Source: Abelmoschus esculentus
Lineage: Eukaryota; Streptophyta; Magnoliopsida; Malvales; Malvaceae
Reading direction: 5' to 3'
DNA length: 64,000 nucleotides
Assembly (NCBI GenBank): GCA_035048815.1
Contig: JAUCBN010000049.1
Coordinates: forward strand, 4,719,501 to 4,783,500
Made by a program: the position numbers and the translations under genes. Shown piece after piece: positions 11,244 through 23,068 of the stretch (the first letter of the stretch is position 1; every line of letters starts with the position of its first letter). Under the pieces are notes generated by a model. The model saw nothing but the letters and a program-made list of their open reading frames with translations. It searched no databases and had not been told where the DNA came from.

Positions 11244-13391
11244 TGTAACACCCCAACCCGGGTGCCACATTTGGGCCATAAGCCCAAACCCGTGTCCATA
11301 AAATTTCAAGTCAACTCAAGTCAAAGCATGATATAAGACATAATTTAAAATGATATTTAAAATCCAAAGTGGTTTAACAACTCAAAATAATCTCGGAGCT
11401 CCAAAATACAAGTTTGATAAAACATTTGACCTTACAACTAAATAAATAGAGTTACAATTACAACAGTGGTCCTACGAATACATAGCCCAAATAATCTAGT
11501 AACTGTACTCTACCAACCGGTCAATGCTGAAGTCTTAAAATGAGGGTGCTCCGCCACGTCCGCCCGAACGTCCGTCTACTTACCTACGCATGGAAACAAA
11601 TCCCAAAACGCTGAGCTACAAAAGCTCAGTGGGTACACAACCTATCGACTGTGCTTTCAAGTGAATCATAATTAAAACATGTGAGATAAGATAACATGAT
11701 GATATGACATGCCAAACACAACCAATGCATAAAGTAAACAAATCAAGAGTGAGGCCCACTACCAACCCGACATTGGGGACTCACCCGGCCCGGAATCTCA
11801 CATCGGGCTGCTCGGAATCTCACATCGAGCTAATATACTCGGAATCTCGCATCGAGTCTTCACTCGAAATCTCACATCGAGTGGGGCTCGGAATCTCACA
11901 TCGAGCTAGGTAATCACCCGGAATCTCACATCAGATGGTCTTCGATACATCACCCGGAATCTCACATCGGATGGTCTTCGTTGTGTTACAACACTATCAC
12001 TCACTAGGTATCCGCATCCTACCAAACAATGACTCAAACCACACAAGGTGATCCACCTAGGATCTTACACCAAATACAATTCAACCAAGCCAAAACCGAG
12101 CATGCAAGCATAATTATCATATTAAGAATCTTATCACGACTTACTAACCTAACATTTGAGGCAACCCATCAAAAATGATTTACGACCCATTCCACTGATC
12201 TATGATTTATATTTACCTTTAATTATCCTTATCGAACCTCATATGCTACTTATCTTGACAAAAGTTCACAGGGATATCGATACTCCTACATGGGGTATCG
12301 AAACACCCTACATCGATACCCACCCAAAGAAGGCATCGAAAAATGGGTATCGATACCCTTTGACCATTTCCAAAGTCAACGAAATAGGTCCCTCCAGCAT
12401 CGATACCAGTATCGATGCCATTATGCCACTGGAGGATCCGGTATTGAACCATGGTTCGATACCCCTAGCCAAACATTCACTTTTCTCTCAGGGGTATCGA
12501 TACAGGTAGCCTGTGTATCGATACCCCCTGCACGAAATACAGATTTTAAGCTTTAAAATTTTAAGAACCTTAATCCAAACTAGTCCAATCGATCCCAAAT
12601 AATTCCTACTCATTTATGAAGTCGTTTAAGTGAGTTTCTAACCAATTTTACTCATTATCAACTACCATAAATCAAAACACCATTAAAGCATGCTAAGGCT
12701 CTATCCTAGCCAAACCATCATACAATCAAACAAGCATGCTAAAATGATGATGCACATGAAATGCAAAGGATTTGGGAGTGTACCAACCTCAAAAACGAGC
12801 TGAAGAAGTTCCACAACCAGCGCTCAAACCTTCTCCTTTTCCAAGCTCCTTGAAGGCACTCCTTGCTCTCCAACTACAAGGAAGATGACCTATCGATTAC
12901 AACACATACTAGACGATTTAAGGAAGCTAAAAAAACCTTAAAATCATCCTAAGACCTGTCCAAAACTTATTCTCGTTCTTACCTCTAAACCCCCCACTAA
13001 ACCTTACCTTCACCATTTTAAACAAAGTTTACCTTGTAGGATAGATCTTCAAGAGCTGAACAAACTTCCCTCAAGCACAAAAACGAGATTCCACACTCTA
13101 ACACATAAAAACTCTAACTTGATTGATGGATTTGGGAGAGAAAGATGAGAGAAGAGATGAAAAAGACAATAAAAGAGGTGATGAAATCACCCTCTGCACA
13201 ATGCAGAGAAATGCCTCCCTCTCCCCTCCCTTTTCCTCCCAAAAGTCCATTTACCAAAACACCCTTGGGCCACCATCAAAAACCAAACCCATCTCTAAAC
13301 CATTAAGCCCAACAAGGCCCAAGAAGCCCAACAACAAGGCCCACACTCTCGGTTTAACCCGACTCTAAGTTCTGAAACTCGGGTCGTGATA
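11244..13391 (-). repeat. Element B 5' LTR
   Basis: It starts TGTAACACCC and ends GGGTCGTGATA on the plus strand; the final CA of the other copy has become TA here. It contains the same internal array (11790-11980) and palindrome cluster (12270-12530) as the 3' LTR. Transcription of B would start in this LTR on the minus strand. Confidence 0.95.
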
Positions 13392-13396
13392 GAGAT

Positions 13397-14120
13397 AGTA
13401 ATGCCTGAGCAAAATCTTGAGGAAAAGGATAAGGAGGAAGGTTTGAAAAGTGAACCTACTGATGGAGCTAGCAAAAATGTCACGGAAAAAGTAGTTCCTA
13501 CACCAACGGTAGAAGAAGTTAGAACCCCACCACCCTTTCCCCAAAGGCTGAAGAAGCACAATGATGAGGTTCAGTTCAAGAAGTTTGTTAACAAATTGGA
13601 TCAGTTGTACATCAATGTCCCACTGTTGGACGCAATTGAGCAAATGCCCACTTATGCCAAATTTCTCAAGGAGATAGTTACGAAGAATAGAAAAGTGGAG
13701 AAGTTTGAGACAATTGCCACGTCAAAAGATTATTGTTCTGCTTTGAGAAAATTGCCGTTGAAGAAAAAGGATCAAGGCAGCTTTATCATCCCATGTGCTA
13801 TTGGAGACACTTTTGTTGGTAAAACACTTTGTGATCTTAGATCAAGTGTGAATCTCATGCCCAAATCAATATTTGTGAAGCTTTGCATGGGAGATGAAAG
13901 ACCCACCTCTGTTATTTTGTAATTATTCGATCTTTCTGATGTTCGACTTAAGGGGAAGATCGAAGATTTCATAGTGAGGGTGGATAAATTTGTGTTTCCA
14001 ATCGACTTCCTAATACTTGATTGCAAGGTTGATGCTAATGCACCCATCATCTTGGGGAGGCCTTTCCTAGCAATCGATCGCATTCTTATTGATTGTGAGA
14101 AGGGTGAGCTTACTATATGA
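13397..14120 (+). pseudogene. gag-pol: Element A gag C-terminus and aspartic protease
   Basis: This is the continuation of the frame cut at 4306. An acidic linker leads to TYAKFLKEIVTKNRKVE (about 13650), a helix typical of the Athila gag/protease boundary. The protease site reads LCDLRSSVNLMPKS near 13828, where the Athila D-L-G-A-S motif has been lost to D-L-R-S-S. After a stop at about 13920 the flap and C-terminal half continue with VFPIDFLILDCK and PIILGRPFLAID near 14045. The altered active site and the stop both argue for loss of function. Confidence 0.85.
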
Positions 14121-14289
14121 GTACCAGATCAAATTGTGACCGCGAATGTCAAAAATTCTCATAAGTATGTGGATGATTTTGAAGAATGCTAGAGCATTTT
14201 TGAAGCAGACTCTGAGCTGTTAAGGGAAGCTGATCATTTTTGTCATAGCAATTTCCTGCAACTGGATGAATATTTAGAGCTCATAAAAG

Positions 14290-15110
14290 AAGATAAATAA
14301 AGTTGTGATTAAGGAAATTATAAAATGGCTAGATGCTGGAGTTATTTACCTAATATCATATAGTTCGTGGGTAAGCCTAATGCAATGTCTGCCCAAAAAG
14401 GGTGGCACAACCGTGGTGAGAAATGAAGACAATGAGCTATTGCCTATGCGAATAGTGACCAGATGGAGGATTTTTATGGACTATCGCAAGCTTAACAAGG
14501 CTACGAAGAAGGATCATTTTCCTCTACCCTTCATCGATCAAATGTTGGATCGTTTGGTGGGCAAATCCTATTATTGTTTCTTGGACGAATATTCTTGTTA
14601 TAACCAAATTGACTCAACATCGGAGGAGCAAGAAGAGATCATATTCACATGTCCTTCTGACACTTACGTTTTCCGTAGGATGCCCTTTGGTTTGTGTAAT
14701 CCCCGACAACTTTCCAGCGCTGCATGCAAACTATCTTCTCTGATATTGTTGAGGACTCTCTTGAAATATTCATGGATGATTTCTCCATTTCTGGAGACAA
14801 TTTACAAATTTTTTTGGCAATCTTGCGAAGGTCCTGAAGTGATGTGAAGAAGTTGACCTTGCGCTGAATTAGGAGAAATGTCATTTTCATGGTGACTGAA
14901 GGCATAATGTTGGGCCATAAAATTTCACAAAAAGGCATTGAGGTTGACAAAGCTAAAATTGAGGTGATCGAGAAGCTACCACCACCAACATCGGTCAAGG
15001 GCATAAGAAGTTTCCTTTGACACACAGGATTCGATAGGAGATTCATCAAGGATTTCTCGAAGATCTCCAAGCCCTTGTTCATGTTGCTGCAACAAAATCA
15101 ACCTTTTGTG
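14290..15110 (+). pseudogene. pol: Element A reverse transcriptase
   Basis: The frame opens with EIIKWLDAGVIYLI and PKKGGTTVVRNEDNELLP, a segment specific to Athila-type polymerases, then FMDYRKLNKATKKDHFPLPF, the palm motif FLDEYSCYNQI and MPFGLCN. A shift near 14700 moves the rest to other frames, where the catalytic box FMDD is readable near 14771. The thumb and connection parts (near 14930-15080) contain further stops. The motif set places A in the Athila lineage. Confidence 0.87.
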
Positions 15111-15580
15111 TTCGATCAAACATGTCATGTAGAATTCAAAGACCTGAAGCGATGCCTCATCACCGCACCTATTGTTATTCTATTCCATCGGATTGGACAT
15201 TATCATTCGAACTGATGTGCGATGTTAGTGATTATGCTGTGGGAGCAATCTAGAGGCAGTGTCGAGGTAAGATTTTTCATGTTATTTATTATGCTAGCCA
15301 AACATTGAATGATGCATAACTTAATTACACTACGACAAAAAGAGCTACTTGCCATGGTATTTGCATTTGATAAGTTTAGGGCATACTTGATAGGCATTAA
15401 ATTTATTGTTCACACTGATCACTCAGCTATTAAATATTTAGTGACTAAAAAGGATGCCAAACCTAGGCTTGTTAGATGGATATTACTCTTGAAAAAAATT
15501 TGATTTAGAGGTAGTAGATAGGAAGGGAACCGAAAATGAAGTTGTTGATCATCTGTCTAGGCTAGAAGTTAACCAAGAAT
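15110..15580 (+). pseudogene. pol: Element A RNase H
   Basis: Fragments in several frames match a gypsy RNase H: RQKELLAMVFAFDKFRAYL near 15330, FIVHTDHSAIKYL near 15400, and VVDHLSRLE near 15545, which is the C-terminal signature just before integrase. The first catalytic stretch near 15210 is degraded. Confidence 0.83.
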
Positions 15581-15589
15581 GTCATGAGA

Positions 15590-16725
15590 AAATGAAAATT
15601 GATGATGAATTCCCTGAAGAGAAAATTCTTTATGCCGCAACAATTCCGTGGTACGCTAACCTTGTTAATTCAAAGGGACAAAGACTGCTGCAAAGGTCCT
15701 CCAATCAGGTTTTTATTGGCCTACCTTGTTCAAAGATTCCGAGGCATTTTATAGAGCATGTGACAGATGTCAAAGGACTGGGAACATCTCCAGACGTCAT
15801 GAAATGCCACGAGAAAATATTTTGGAGATTGAGTTGTTTGATTTATGGGCCATAGACTTCATGGGAACTTTTCCATCTTCATTTGGAGATTTATACATCC
15901 TATTGGAAGTGGACTATGTGTCCAAGTGGGTTGAAGCCATTGCGACACCTAGGAATAACTCGAAGACTGTACTTAAATTACTTCATAAGTACATTTTTAA
16001 AAGGTTTGGCGTGCCAAGAGCTATCATCAGTGATGAGGGCACCTATTTTGAAAACAATTTAATTGCCAAGGCATTACAGAGATATGGGGTAAGACACAAG
16101 ATTGCCACGACATATCACCTTCAAACCAATGGGCAAGCTGAGATATCAAATCGTGAAATCAAGTAGATATTAAAGAAGGTGGTGAATACGAGGAGGAAGG
16201 ATTGGTCAACAAAGCTTGATAAGGCTTTATGGGCATGCCACACTGCATTCAAAACCCCACTAGGAATGTCTCTATTTAAGTTAGTCTATGGAAAACCATG
16301 TCACCTCCTAGTGAAATAAAGCACAAAGTTTATTGGGCAATTAAGAATATCAATTTTGATGCCCAAATAGCTGGAGAAAGAAGGCTCTTAGAGTTTAACG
16401 AGATGGAAGAATTCAGAGCCCAAGCGTATAAAAATACCAAACTCCATAAAGAAAAAAACAAGAGATGGCACGACCATACTGTTTTGCCATAATATTTTCA
16501 AGTTGGTCAACAAGTTCTCTTGTTCAACTCAAGGCTAAAAATCTTTCCTCGGAAACTGAAATCAAGGTGGTCTAGGCCAATTGAAGTGCACCATGTTTAT
16601 CCCTACGGAGCAGTAGAGATCAAGAACATTGATGATGGGACAATTTTTAAGGCCAATGGCCGGAGACTAAAGATCTACACTGGAGACCATGTGATGCGTG
16701 ACAAACCTACCTCATACCTTTAGGA
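15590..16725 (+). pseudogene. pol: Element A integrase
   Basis: The zinc module ends with YRACDRCQRTGNI near 15750. The open stretch 15726-16166 holds the core: first D in AIDFMGTFPSS, second D in AIISDEGTYF and the QTNGQAEISNREIK segment with the glutamate. A stop follows at 16164. The remainder (16170-16720) includes RRLLEFNEMEEFRAQAY and a C-terminal DNA-binding part, LKSRWSRPIEVHHVYPYGAVEI, ending near 16720. No chromodomain follows, as expected for Athila. Confidence 0.87.
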
Positions 16726-16729
16726 TTCA

Positions 16730-17195
16730 TGACATACTGATATGTCATGGCATTTTCAATTTACTGTTGTTCATAAATAAGTTATTTTTAAGTCTATTTT
16801 ATATGCTTTATTTCACTAAGTCCTTTTCGTTTTTATTTTTTTAGGTTAAATAGTAAGCAATGAAAGATGACGGCTGAGAAAGAACCAAGGGGAAAAATAT
16901 ACAAAAACCTAAGCATTGAGGTTTGGACGGCAAAAGGACAAAAAATGGGGGAATATTTTTTTATTTTTATTATTTTAATATTTTGTCTCTCCTACTTTAA
17001 TCTCTCTCATCATTATTCTTTAACCCCTCCACACATTTTCTCTTCTTAACCCTCACCTCCATTTATTTTATTTTACATCTCTCTCTCATCAAATCACTTT
17101 ATCTTCTTCCTCTTTATTTTCTCCTCCATAACCGAAAACCCCAATTCTAAAAGCTTCAACCTTTTTCAAGTTTTCTTGTTCTTTCTTAGACAACA
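16730..17195 (+). other. Spacer between integrase and extra frame of A
   Basis: A non-coding, T- and TC-rich stretch separates integrase from the next decayed frame. No motif beyond this composition is visible. Confidence 0.5.
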
Positions 17196-18600
17196 ATGGT
17201 AAGATCATGACCGCTGGGCTTTGCTCCACAAACTCGTCTAGTTTTCATATACAACGAGGCGGAGGAGAGATTTAAAAGCTTGAAAAATCGAAAGCTCTTT
17301 TTTGAGCTTGGGTTTGTCCTCTCCGGTTAAACTTTTTGGATCGAAGTAACAGAGGTGTTGAGGAAGAACCATTGGGAGAGATTTGCTTCACATCTAGGCT
17401 CTGTCAACGCAACCATTGTGTGGGAATTCTATGAACATATTCACATCCCAGAACAAAAATCTGTGTATGTCTGTGGCAAAAACATCCATCTCTCAAACAC
17501 AACCCTCAACTGCTACCTTAAAATCCCACAAAAGGTGGATCGACATGTCAAAAAGGAGGATGAAGCTGATTATAAGACTTACAAAGGAGTTAAAGAAGAC
17601 CTATGTGTGGCCGATACTGAGTGGAATGACCAGCAAGCTAGTCGGAAGTCTGTCAACAGAGATTGAAGATCCCTCTAATTTTCCCAAAATTGATCATGGC
17701 CCTTTGTCGAAAGAAAGAACTATCGGAGCATGATTATGACGAGATATTGGAAGAATTCAAAGGCATCACTGTTGAGAAGGTGTCATGTTTTATGGGTAGT
17801 GCTGAAGAACAACCAGAGACTTCACATGCTGCAACTACCTGAGGAAAAGTCCCGACTCAATGGGATGAGGTACTAGAGTCTTCTAAAAATGCCATGGAAA
17901 AAATGGACGGCTTAATGAACGACTTGCGAGAATTCTTTAGTTACACAAACAAAAGAGCTGAAGTTGTCCAAGCGTACTTGGCAGGGCTATTCCCCCGTCT
18001 AGTTCACGAGTTCCCGATGTTCCCAGAATCCATCTTGCCTAGATCTATAAATGCCTCAACATTTCCAGATGCCTCAACTGCTACAAGGCATGATCCACCT
18101 GATATAAATGAGGAACCGACCCCGACTGACCCTTCTAAAGAAGCCAGGACAATGGAACATGAATCAAAGGAACCAACTCAGGAAACTCTAGCCATTGCAC
18201 TATAACAAGAACCTGAAGATGCCATGACATTTTCAGATGAGAAAGCCCAATCTCCACCACCTCAACAAGACCAGTCTACTGAAACATAATACGAGCCAAA
18301 TTTTATGTCTTCTATTTTCAAAGATCCTCTACCCGAACAATCTACATAGTCTGATGAATCAACACAGCCCGACCAATCTGCCCAACCAAAAGAAGCACAA
18401 CCAGTAATGCAGCCAAAACAACCACCGATACCCTTACCACCAAAGAAGCCCAAGCACCGTTTGAAAATGTTTTTTTGGAAGACATGCGAGCCCTCATGCT
18501 ACTAAAAATTCAAGACCACAAGGCGAAGATGATGACTCCGGTCATGAATAAGTCAACCCCCGCTGAAGCGAAGATCTACCCGCCGCACTAATACCACTAC
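17196..18600 (+). pseudogene. Element A extra 3' frame, plant transposon protein domain
   Basis: Downstream of integrase a decayed frame starts at an ATG near 17196 and reads EAEERFKSLKNRKLFFELGF, RKNHWERFASHLGSV, IVWEFYEHIHIPEQKSVYV and TTLNCYLKIP (17230-17535). This pattern belongs to the putative plant transposon protein family found in Athila elements, sometimes called env-like on position alone. A second piece, 17894-18205, has a possible helical region followed by a proline- and threonine-rich tail that runs on with stops to about 18600. I see no signal peptide or membrane segment, so an envelope role is not supported. Confidence 0.72.
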
Positions 18601-18604
18601 ATCA

Positions 18605-19568
18605 ACACCACCTGCATAAGTCAAGGTACCTTGCATTCACTGCATTTAGCATAGCATATAGTTTAATTGTATTTTCTTAGTTATATTGGGGACAATTCTT
18701 GACTCAAGTTTAGGGGAGATATCGTTCCCTACTTCATTTTCATTTGCATGATAGCTATAGTTGAAGAACTATGCCATGAAAAATTAGTAAGTTTTAGGAT
18801 AAGTTTATTGGATTAAAGTTAATGATGCCTGATGATGATATTTTTTATGGCAAATGCTTCAATTGAATATGCATGACTTGGGATTTTGATAGAATCTGCT
18901 TTAGGACTTGATTGTTTGTTTTTATTTTATTGTTACACGAGTGCATGTTCTCTATGCTTAGGAAAGTTAGAAAATTTTTATAAAATGAAAAATTGAATGA
19001 CTTAACATGTTTTAATGTTAATAAATTTAAATGTCGATAGAGAAATCCCATTAGTTTAGTTAATGAAAGTATGAATAAATGCTTTGGCATAACTGTAGAG
19101 GGATACTTCGCTATGCCATGACATAACCATGTGCATATGAGTTAATGAAAGAGGCACAGGGTGACATTGCACTTTTAACTTTTCATGGCATTGCCTGGAT
19201 ATGCTTTTCAATAAATGACATCTATGACATGATTAGAATTTAGTGTGATAGGTTGGCTCCCCTTGTAGCGGTGTTTGTTTTAAAAAATATTATATATATT
19301 AGGAGAGTATTAAAGATGTGCTTAAATGAGAAAACATTTAGAATTTTTCTAAGTTAACTAAGCATAGATTGGATACACTCACCCACAAACACTTGCAAAT
19401 GACTTGATCCTAGAGTTGTATTCTTGAAATTTCCACAAGTCTTACATGTTTATGCCATGACATTTCTGAGGGCTGAAACTCTAACCATTTTCTTATCTTG
19501 ATCCTGAACATTTTCATGATATTTTTCTCTGCTAGCTGCTATCCATTGCTTGAGGACAAGCAATAGCT
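18605..19568 (+). other. Element A 3' untranslated region
   Basis: AT-rich non-coding DNA fills the gap before the polypurine tract. Near 19545 it contains CTTGAGGACAAGCAATAGC, a motif commonly seen just before the Athila polypurine tract. I see no further gene. Confidence 0.6.
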
Positions 19569-19581
19569 TAAGTTTGGGGCG
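19569..19581 (+). promoter_or_regulatory. Element A polypurine tract
   Basis: AAGTTTGGGGCG sits directly before TGATAACTTCGG, the start of the 3' LTR. This is the expected tract for Athila elements. Confidence 0.8.
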
Positions 19582-20020
19582 TGATAACTTCGGAAAAAGG
19601 CTATATTTAGAGCTTTTTTACTCAAGTTATTTATTGTCTTTAAGTTCATATAGGACCATTTAGATGCATTTAGGATCATAACATTTCATTTAGTGGTTAG
19701 TTATGCCTTGGCATTTATGGTATGGTAATAGATGTTATTTTACGAGGAAGGTCGTGTTTTGGTTGATGATGTGCAGGTAAAGCAAAGCTGAGAACAATGG
19801 AGATTTGTCATGATATTTGCATAATGAAAGCAAAGGAAAAATGACATGGCAAATATGGAGACATCCAGTGCTGCACAAAACGATAAGAAGATATTTTGCA
19901 AAGGAGTTGTAGCTGGTGCTGTACGCAAGATAGGCTGTAACCACCTTGGAGGGGACCACAATCACCGTGTTAGAAATGCCATCACGTGAATATGTGTGAA
20001 AAAAGGAATTTTACTAAACC
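19582..20020 (+). repeat. Element A 3' LTR, truncated
   Basis: It matches 978-1417 of the 5' LTR, then switches abruptly to sequence of element C at about 20021. Roughly 1.3 kb of LTR and the right target duplication are missing. Confidence 0.85.
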
Positions 20021-20598
20021 AAAACAATGTAAAAAGGTTAGACTTTTGAATGAAAATTATACTTGTGAGAATTTTCTCTCATTTATGTTCTTTTTAGAAC
20101 TATCTTTTGACATTTCAATTTCGTTTATTGTGTCAAACTTACTTGATATTTAGGGTTCATAGATTGCTATCTAGAGTGTTCAAGTCCTTTGAACATTGAA
20201 CGTATTCGATTCGGGTTTGCACATGTTATTGTGTAGGTTTTTTCGAGTTCTTCGTTGTTCAAGTTTCTAGAATTTCTCCATCAAGTTTCTACCGTTTTGA
20301 GCACTCAAGGTTGTCATGGATGAAGTTTGAAGCATTCATCTTATTCCTTTGTCAAATCAATCCAGAAATTCCAACAATTTCTATTCTTGTTTCTTTTTGT
20401 TTTTTTCTTTCTTTCTTATTTTTGAGTATTTTAAGACTTAAAACAACCTTTTGTTATTGTATTTATTGCAGGGAAGTACTTGCTACAATCTTAGATCTGT
20501 AAACACTCAAGGATCATTGTTTTATCAAGCAACACCCTTATATCCTTTTTTAAAGATTTACTCAACGGATGCAGATGAAGCAACACCCTTATATCATA
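20021..20598 (+). repeat. Element C 5' LTR, right fragment
   Basis: From AAAACAATGTAAAAAGG onward it matches 34611-35172 closely, and it continues the LTR interrupted at 977. It ends just before a degenerate primer site. A short open frame at 20311-20502 lies inside it and is not a gene. Confidence 0.82.
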
Positions 20599-20612
20599 TG
20601 GTAATCATAGCC
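20599..20612 (+). promoter_or_regulatory. Element C primer binding site (degenerate initiator Met type)
   Basis: TGGTAATCATAGCC resembles the plant initiator-Met primer site with one extra base and a substitution, placed where the 5' LTR should end. Confidence 0.5.
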
Positions 20613-21234
20613 TAGGTTAGATTTTAGCACGTTCTACACTCAAAATCAAGAAAACAAAAAAAAAAGTGAAAAAAAAAGAAAATCTGAAAATTCAAAATGT
20701 TAAAGTGTGCTGATTTGCTTGAAATGTTGAAGGATGCTCATATTATATCTTGAAATGCATGAAAATAACTCAAAATGACTTATTCCTGTTTGTTCGGCGA
20801 TAAGATCATTGCAAGCATTTCTTTTGCAATAAGTTATTAAATTTCCTTTCGTATTGTCATCCTAGTTTCTTCATTTCACATTTTTTAAATTTCCAGTAAT
20901 TTCAACCTTTATTTTACATCTAACAACCCTATTTTCATTTTTTTTATCATTTGTCTCTTTAACCTTTGTTATTCTCTTTGTAAGTTTACACAATTAACAA
21001 GTTTGATTGCGAGAGATCGAGTGGAAAAAATTTTTGCGTGGTGAGTTCAGAAAGGGGAGAAAAAAAGAGTCATTCAAGTATTCTCTTGAGTGAAATATGA
21101 GTGTTGAGTGAAATTGTGGAGTAATTTTTCGTTCGAGCGATCTGTGAGACTTTGTTGAATGTGCTACGAGGTCTATCTTTTTTTTACTAACCTTTAAAAG
21201 TGTTTTATGTTTTTTTCCTTTGTTCAAACAAAAA
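20613..21234 (+). other. Element C leader region
   Basis: AT-rich non-coding DNA with an A-rich run at 20641-20685 lies between the primer site and the first gag codon. No other feature is visible. Confidence 0.45.
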
Positions 21235-22050
21235 ATGACAGGTACTAGTGGAAGTAATCAAGAAGGCTAACAACAATTGAACTTGCAGATGCAGGCCATT
21301 ACTCTTGAGATTTAAAGGTTATTGAGGGATAAATTGGATTCTTTACATTCTCGAATGGATAGAATAGATGGGGTGGTTCCAAATCTATCCATGGTGATAT
21401 TCATGATGAAAACGATGTGGATCAATCTTCGAGGTTAAATCCGACACAAGTACGTGTGGTTGATGATAACTTATCTAACATTAAGGTTGAAGTTCCTTCT
21501 TTTCAGGGACGAACAGATCCGGATGCTTATTTGGCATGGGAAAGCAAAGTTGAACATGTTTTCGAGTGTTACAATTATTGGGAATAAAAGAATGCTAGTT
21601 TAACAACAATGGAGTTTTTAGATTATGGCTTGATATGATGGGATCAATTATTGCTTAACCGGAGACGTATATTTGGAGTTTTTAGATTATGGCTTGATAT
21701 GGTGGGATCAGTTATTGCTTAGCCGGTGACTTACATTTGAAGCCTAGTGAGAAAATGGTAAGAAATGAAGGGAATGATGCGAAAATGGTTTGTTCTATCT
21801 CATTTCTATCGTGATTTATTTCAGAAATTACAAAACTTGAAACATGTTAATCGGAGCGTCGAAGATTATTTCAAGGAGATGGATATATCCATGATGCGTG
21901 CTATAGTATTGAGGAAGATAGAGAAACAACTATGGCACATTTTTGTAGGGCTGAATAAGGAAATTTCCGATGTTGAATTGCAACATTATGTGGAATTAGA
22001 CAATATGGTGCACATGGCAATTAAAGTTGAGAGCTAGCAGCGTTGAAAGT
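21235..22050 (+). pseudogene. gag: Element C gag remnant
   Basis: From the ATG at 21235 the frame reads MTGTSGSNQEG then a stop. Later pieces include a coiled-coil-like RDKLDSLHSRMDRI, and the open stretch 21765-22037, with FYRDLFQKLQNLKHVNRSVEDYFKEMD, which matches the middle of the retrotransposon gag family. A 64-bp tandem duplication (21611-21737) disrupts the region upstream of this. Confidence 0.7.
21611..21737 (+). repeat. 64-bp tandem duplication inside gag of C
   Basis: GGAGTTTTTAGATTATGG recurs at 21611 and 21675, and about 60 bp after each copy remain nearly identical. It adds to the loss of the gag frame. Confidence 0.8.
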
Positions 22051-22169
22051 CAACAAATCAATGTAATACTCTATTTTAGTCTTATTCTAATCCTTTATAC
22101 ACTCCTAACAATTCTATGAAGTAAGTATCGCTCCATATTAAGGAAAAGTCGAAATCAAGTAAAACGAAG

Positions 22170-22990
22170 CCTCTCGTTACAGATAATGAGCATGACAAGC
22201 CAGCAGTGACACAAGAAATGTCGAGGGATATCAATTTCTTCATGTGCCTTTGAAGAGGATATGTTGCGATCCAATATCCTAATAGAAGGACCATGCTGAT
22301 GCGTGATAACGGAGAAATAAATTCTGGTTCCAAAGAAGAAGAACACGAACCCTGTATTGAAGATGTTGAAGAGAAAGTGGAGTTACCAGCAACCAGTGAA
22401 ATTCTGGTTGTTAAACAAAGTTTGAATGTCCAACCATCTCAAGATTCACAACAACGAGAAAATATTTTCCATACACGATGCCACGTGAATGATAAGGTAT
22501 GTGTTTCAATTATTGATATGGAAGTTGTACTAATGTAGCTAGTTCTGTTATGGTTGACAAGTTAGAACTGATGATGAAAAAGCATTCCAACCCATACAAG
22601 CTACAATGCTTGAATGATGGTGGAGAGCTTAAAGTTACTAAACAGTTTCTAGTGCCATTCTCCATTGGAAAGTACAAGGACGAGGTCCTTTGTGACGTTG
22701 TTTCTATGAATGCTAGTCATCTATTGTTGGGAAGTCCGTGAAAGTTCGATAAACGTGCGATTCATGACGACTATACGAATAGTTACTCTTTTATGTATGA
22801 AGGAAAAGAGATCACTTTGGCACCATTGACATCGAGCCAAGTGAATGAAGATCAAGCAAGCTTGAAAAAGAGTATTTAAGAAGCAAAAGGGAAGAAGAAT
22901 ATAAATGTTTATGCGAGCAGTAGAGAAATCAGGAAATGTCTTTCCTCTCAGCAATCTTTGCTTATTTAAATGTTTAAAGATCATTGTTTA
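22170..22990 (+). pseudogene. gag-pol: Element C zinc knuckle remnant and aspartic protease
   Basis: Near 22240 the text RGYVAIQYPNRRTM is the shell of a CCHC knuckle whose cysteines are mostly gone. The open stretch 22293-22538 ends with REN-IFHTRCHVNDKVCVS-IID, the start of a gypsy protease, then breaks at the active site. The next frame (22550-22741) reads PYKLQCLNDGGELKVTK and ends ASHLLLGSP, the conserved protease C-terminus, followed by YEGKEITLAPLT near 22798. The chain continues to EFEDVFLEE at 23042, where element D is inserted. Confidence 0.75.
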
Positions 22991-23063
22991 TTGACTAATA
23001 TTCCTATTGATTTACTTTCACCTATTTTATCTCTTTTGTAGGAATTTGAGGATGTGTTTCTAG

Positions 23064-23068
23064 AAGAG
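23064..23068. repeat. Target site duplication of D, left (AAGAG)
   Basis: AAGAG precedes the LTR start at 23069 and recurs exactly at 28962-28966 after the 3' LTR. Confidence 0.9.

Larger units (their letters stand above)
4307..13391 (-). mobile_element. Element B: near-complete Tekay/Del-type chromovirus
   Basis: Two LTRs of exactly 2148 bp (4307-6454 and 11244-13391) flank gag-pol on the minus strand. The polypurine tract is at 6455-6472 and an initiator-Met-type primer site at 11221-11238. The gene order is gag, protease, reverse transcriptase, RNase H, integrase, chromodomain, which defines a chromovirus; the long LTRs and C-terminal chromodomain suit Tekay/Del. A near-perfect 5-bp target duplication frames it. 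Only a handful of stops and frameshifts disable it, so it is clearly younger than its host A. Confidence 0.93.
978..20020 (+). mobile_element. Element A: Athila-type Ty3/gypsy retrotransposon
   Basis: A 5' LTR (978-2740), an Athila-like primer site, gag with a CCHC knuckle, protease, reverse transcriptase, RNase H, integrase, an extra 3' reading frame and a G-rich polypurine tract before a partial 3' LTR (19582-20020) lie in the order known for Athila elements. The extra frame downstream of integrase and the AAGTTTGGGG tract are characteristic of that lineage. Tekay element B is inserted in its gag-pol. All frames contain stops. The 3' LTR is cut short and the right target duplication is lost. 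Confidence 0.88.

Noticed and set aside
17355..17733. Envelope gene in element A
   Set aside because: No signal peptide, membrane segment or cleavage site is visible; the plant transposon protein domain fits better.
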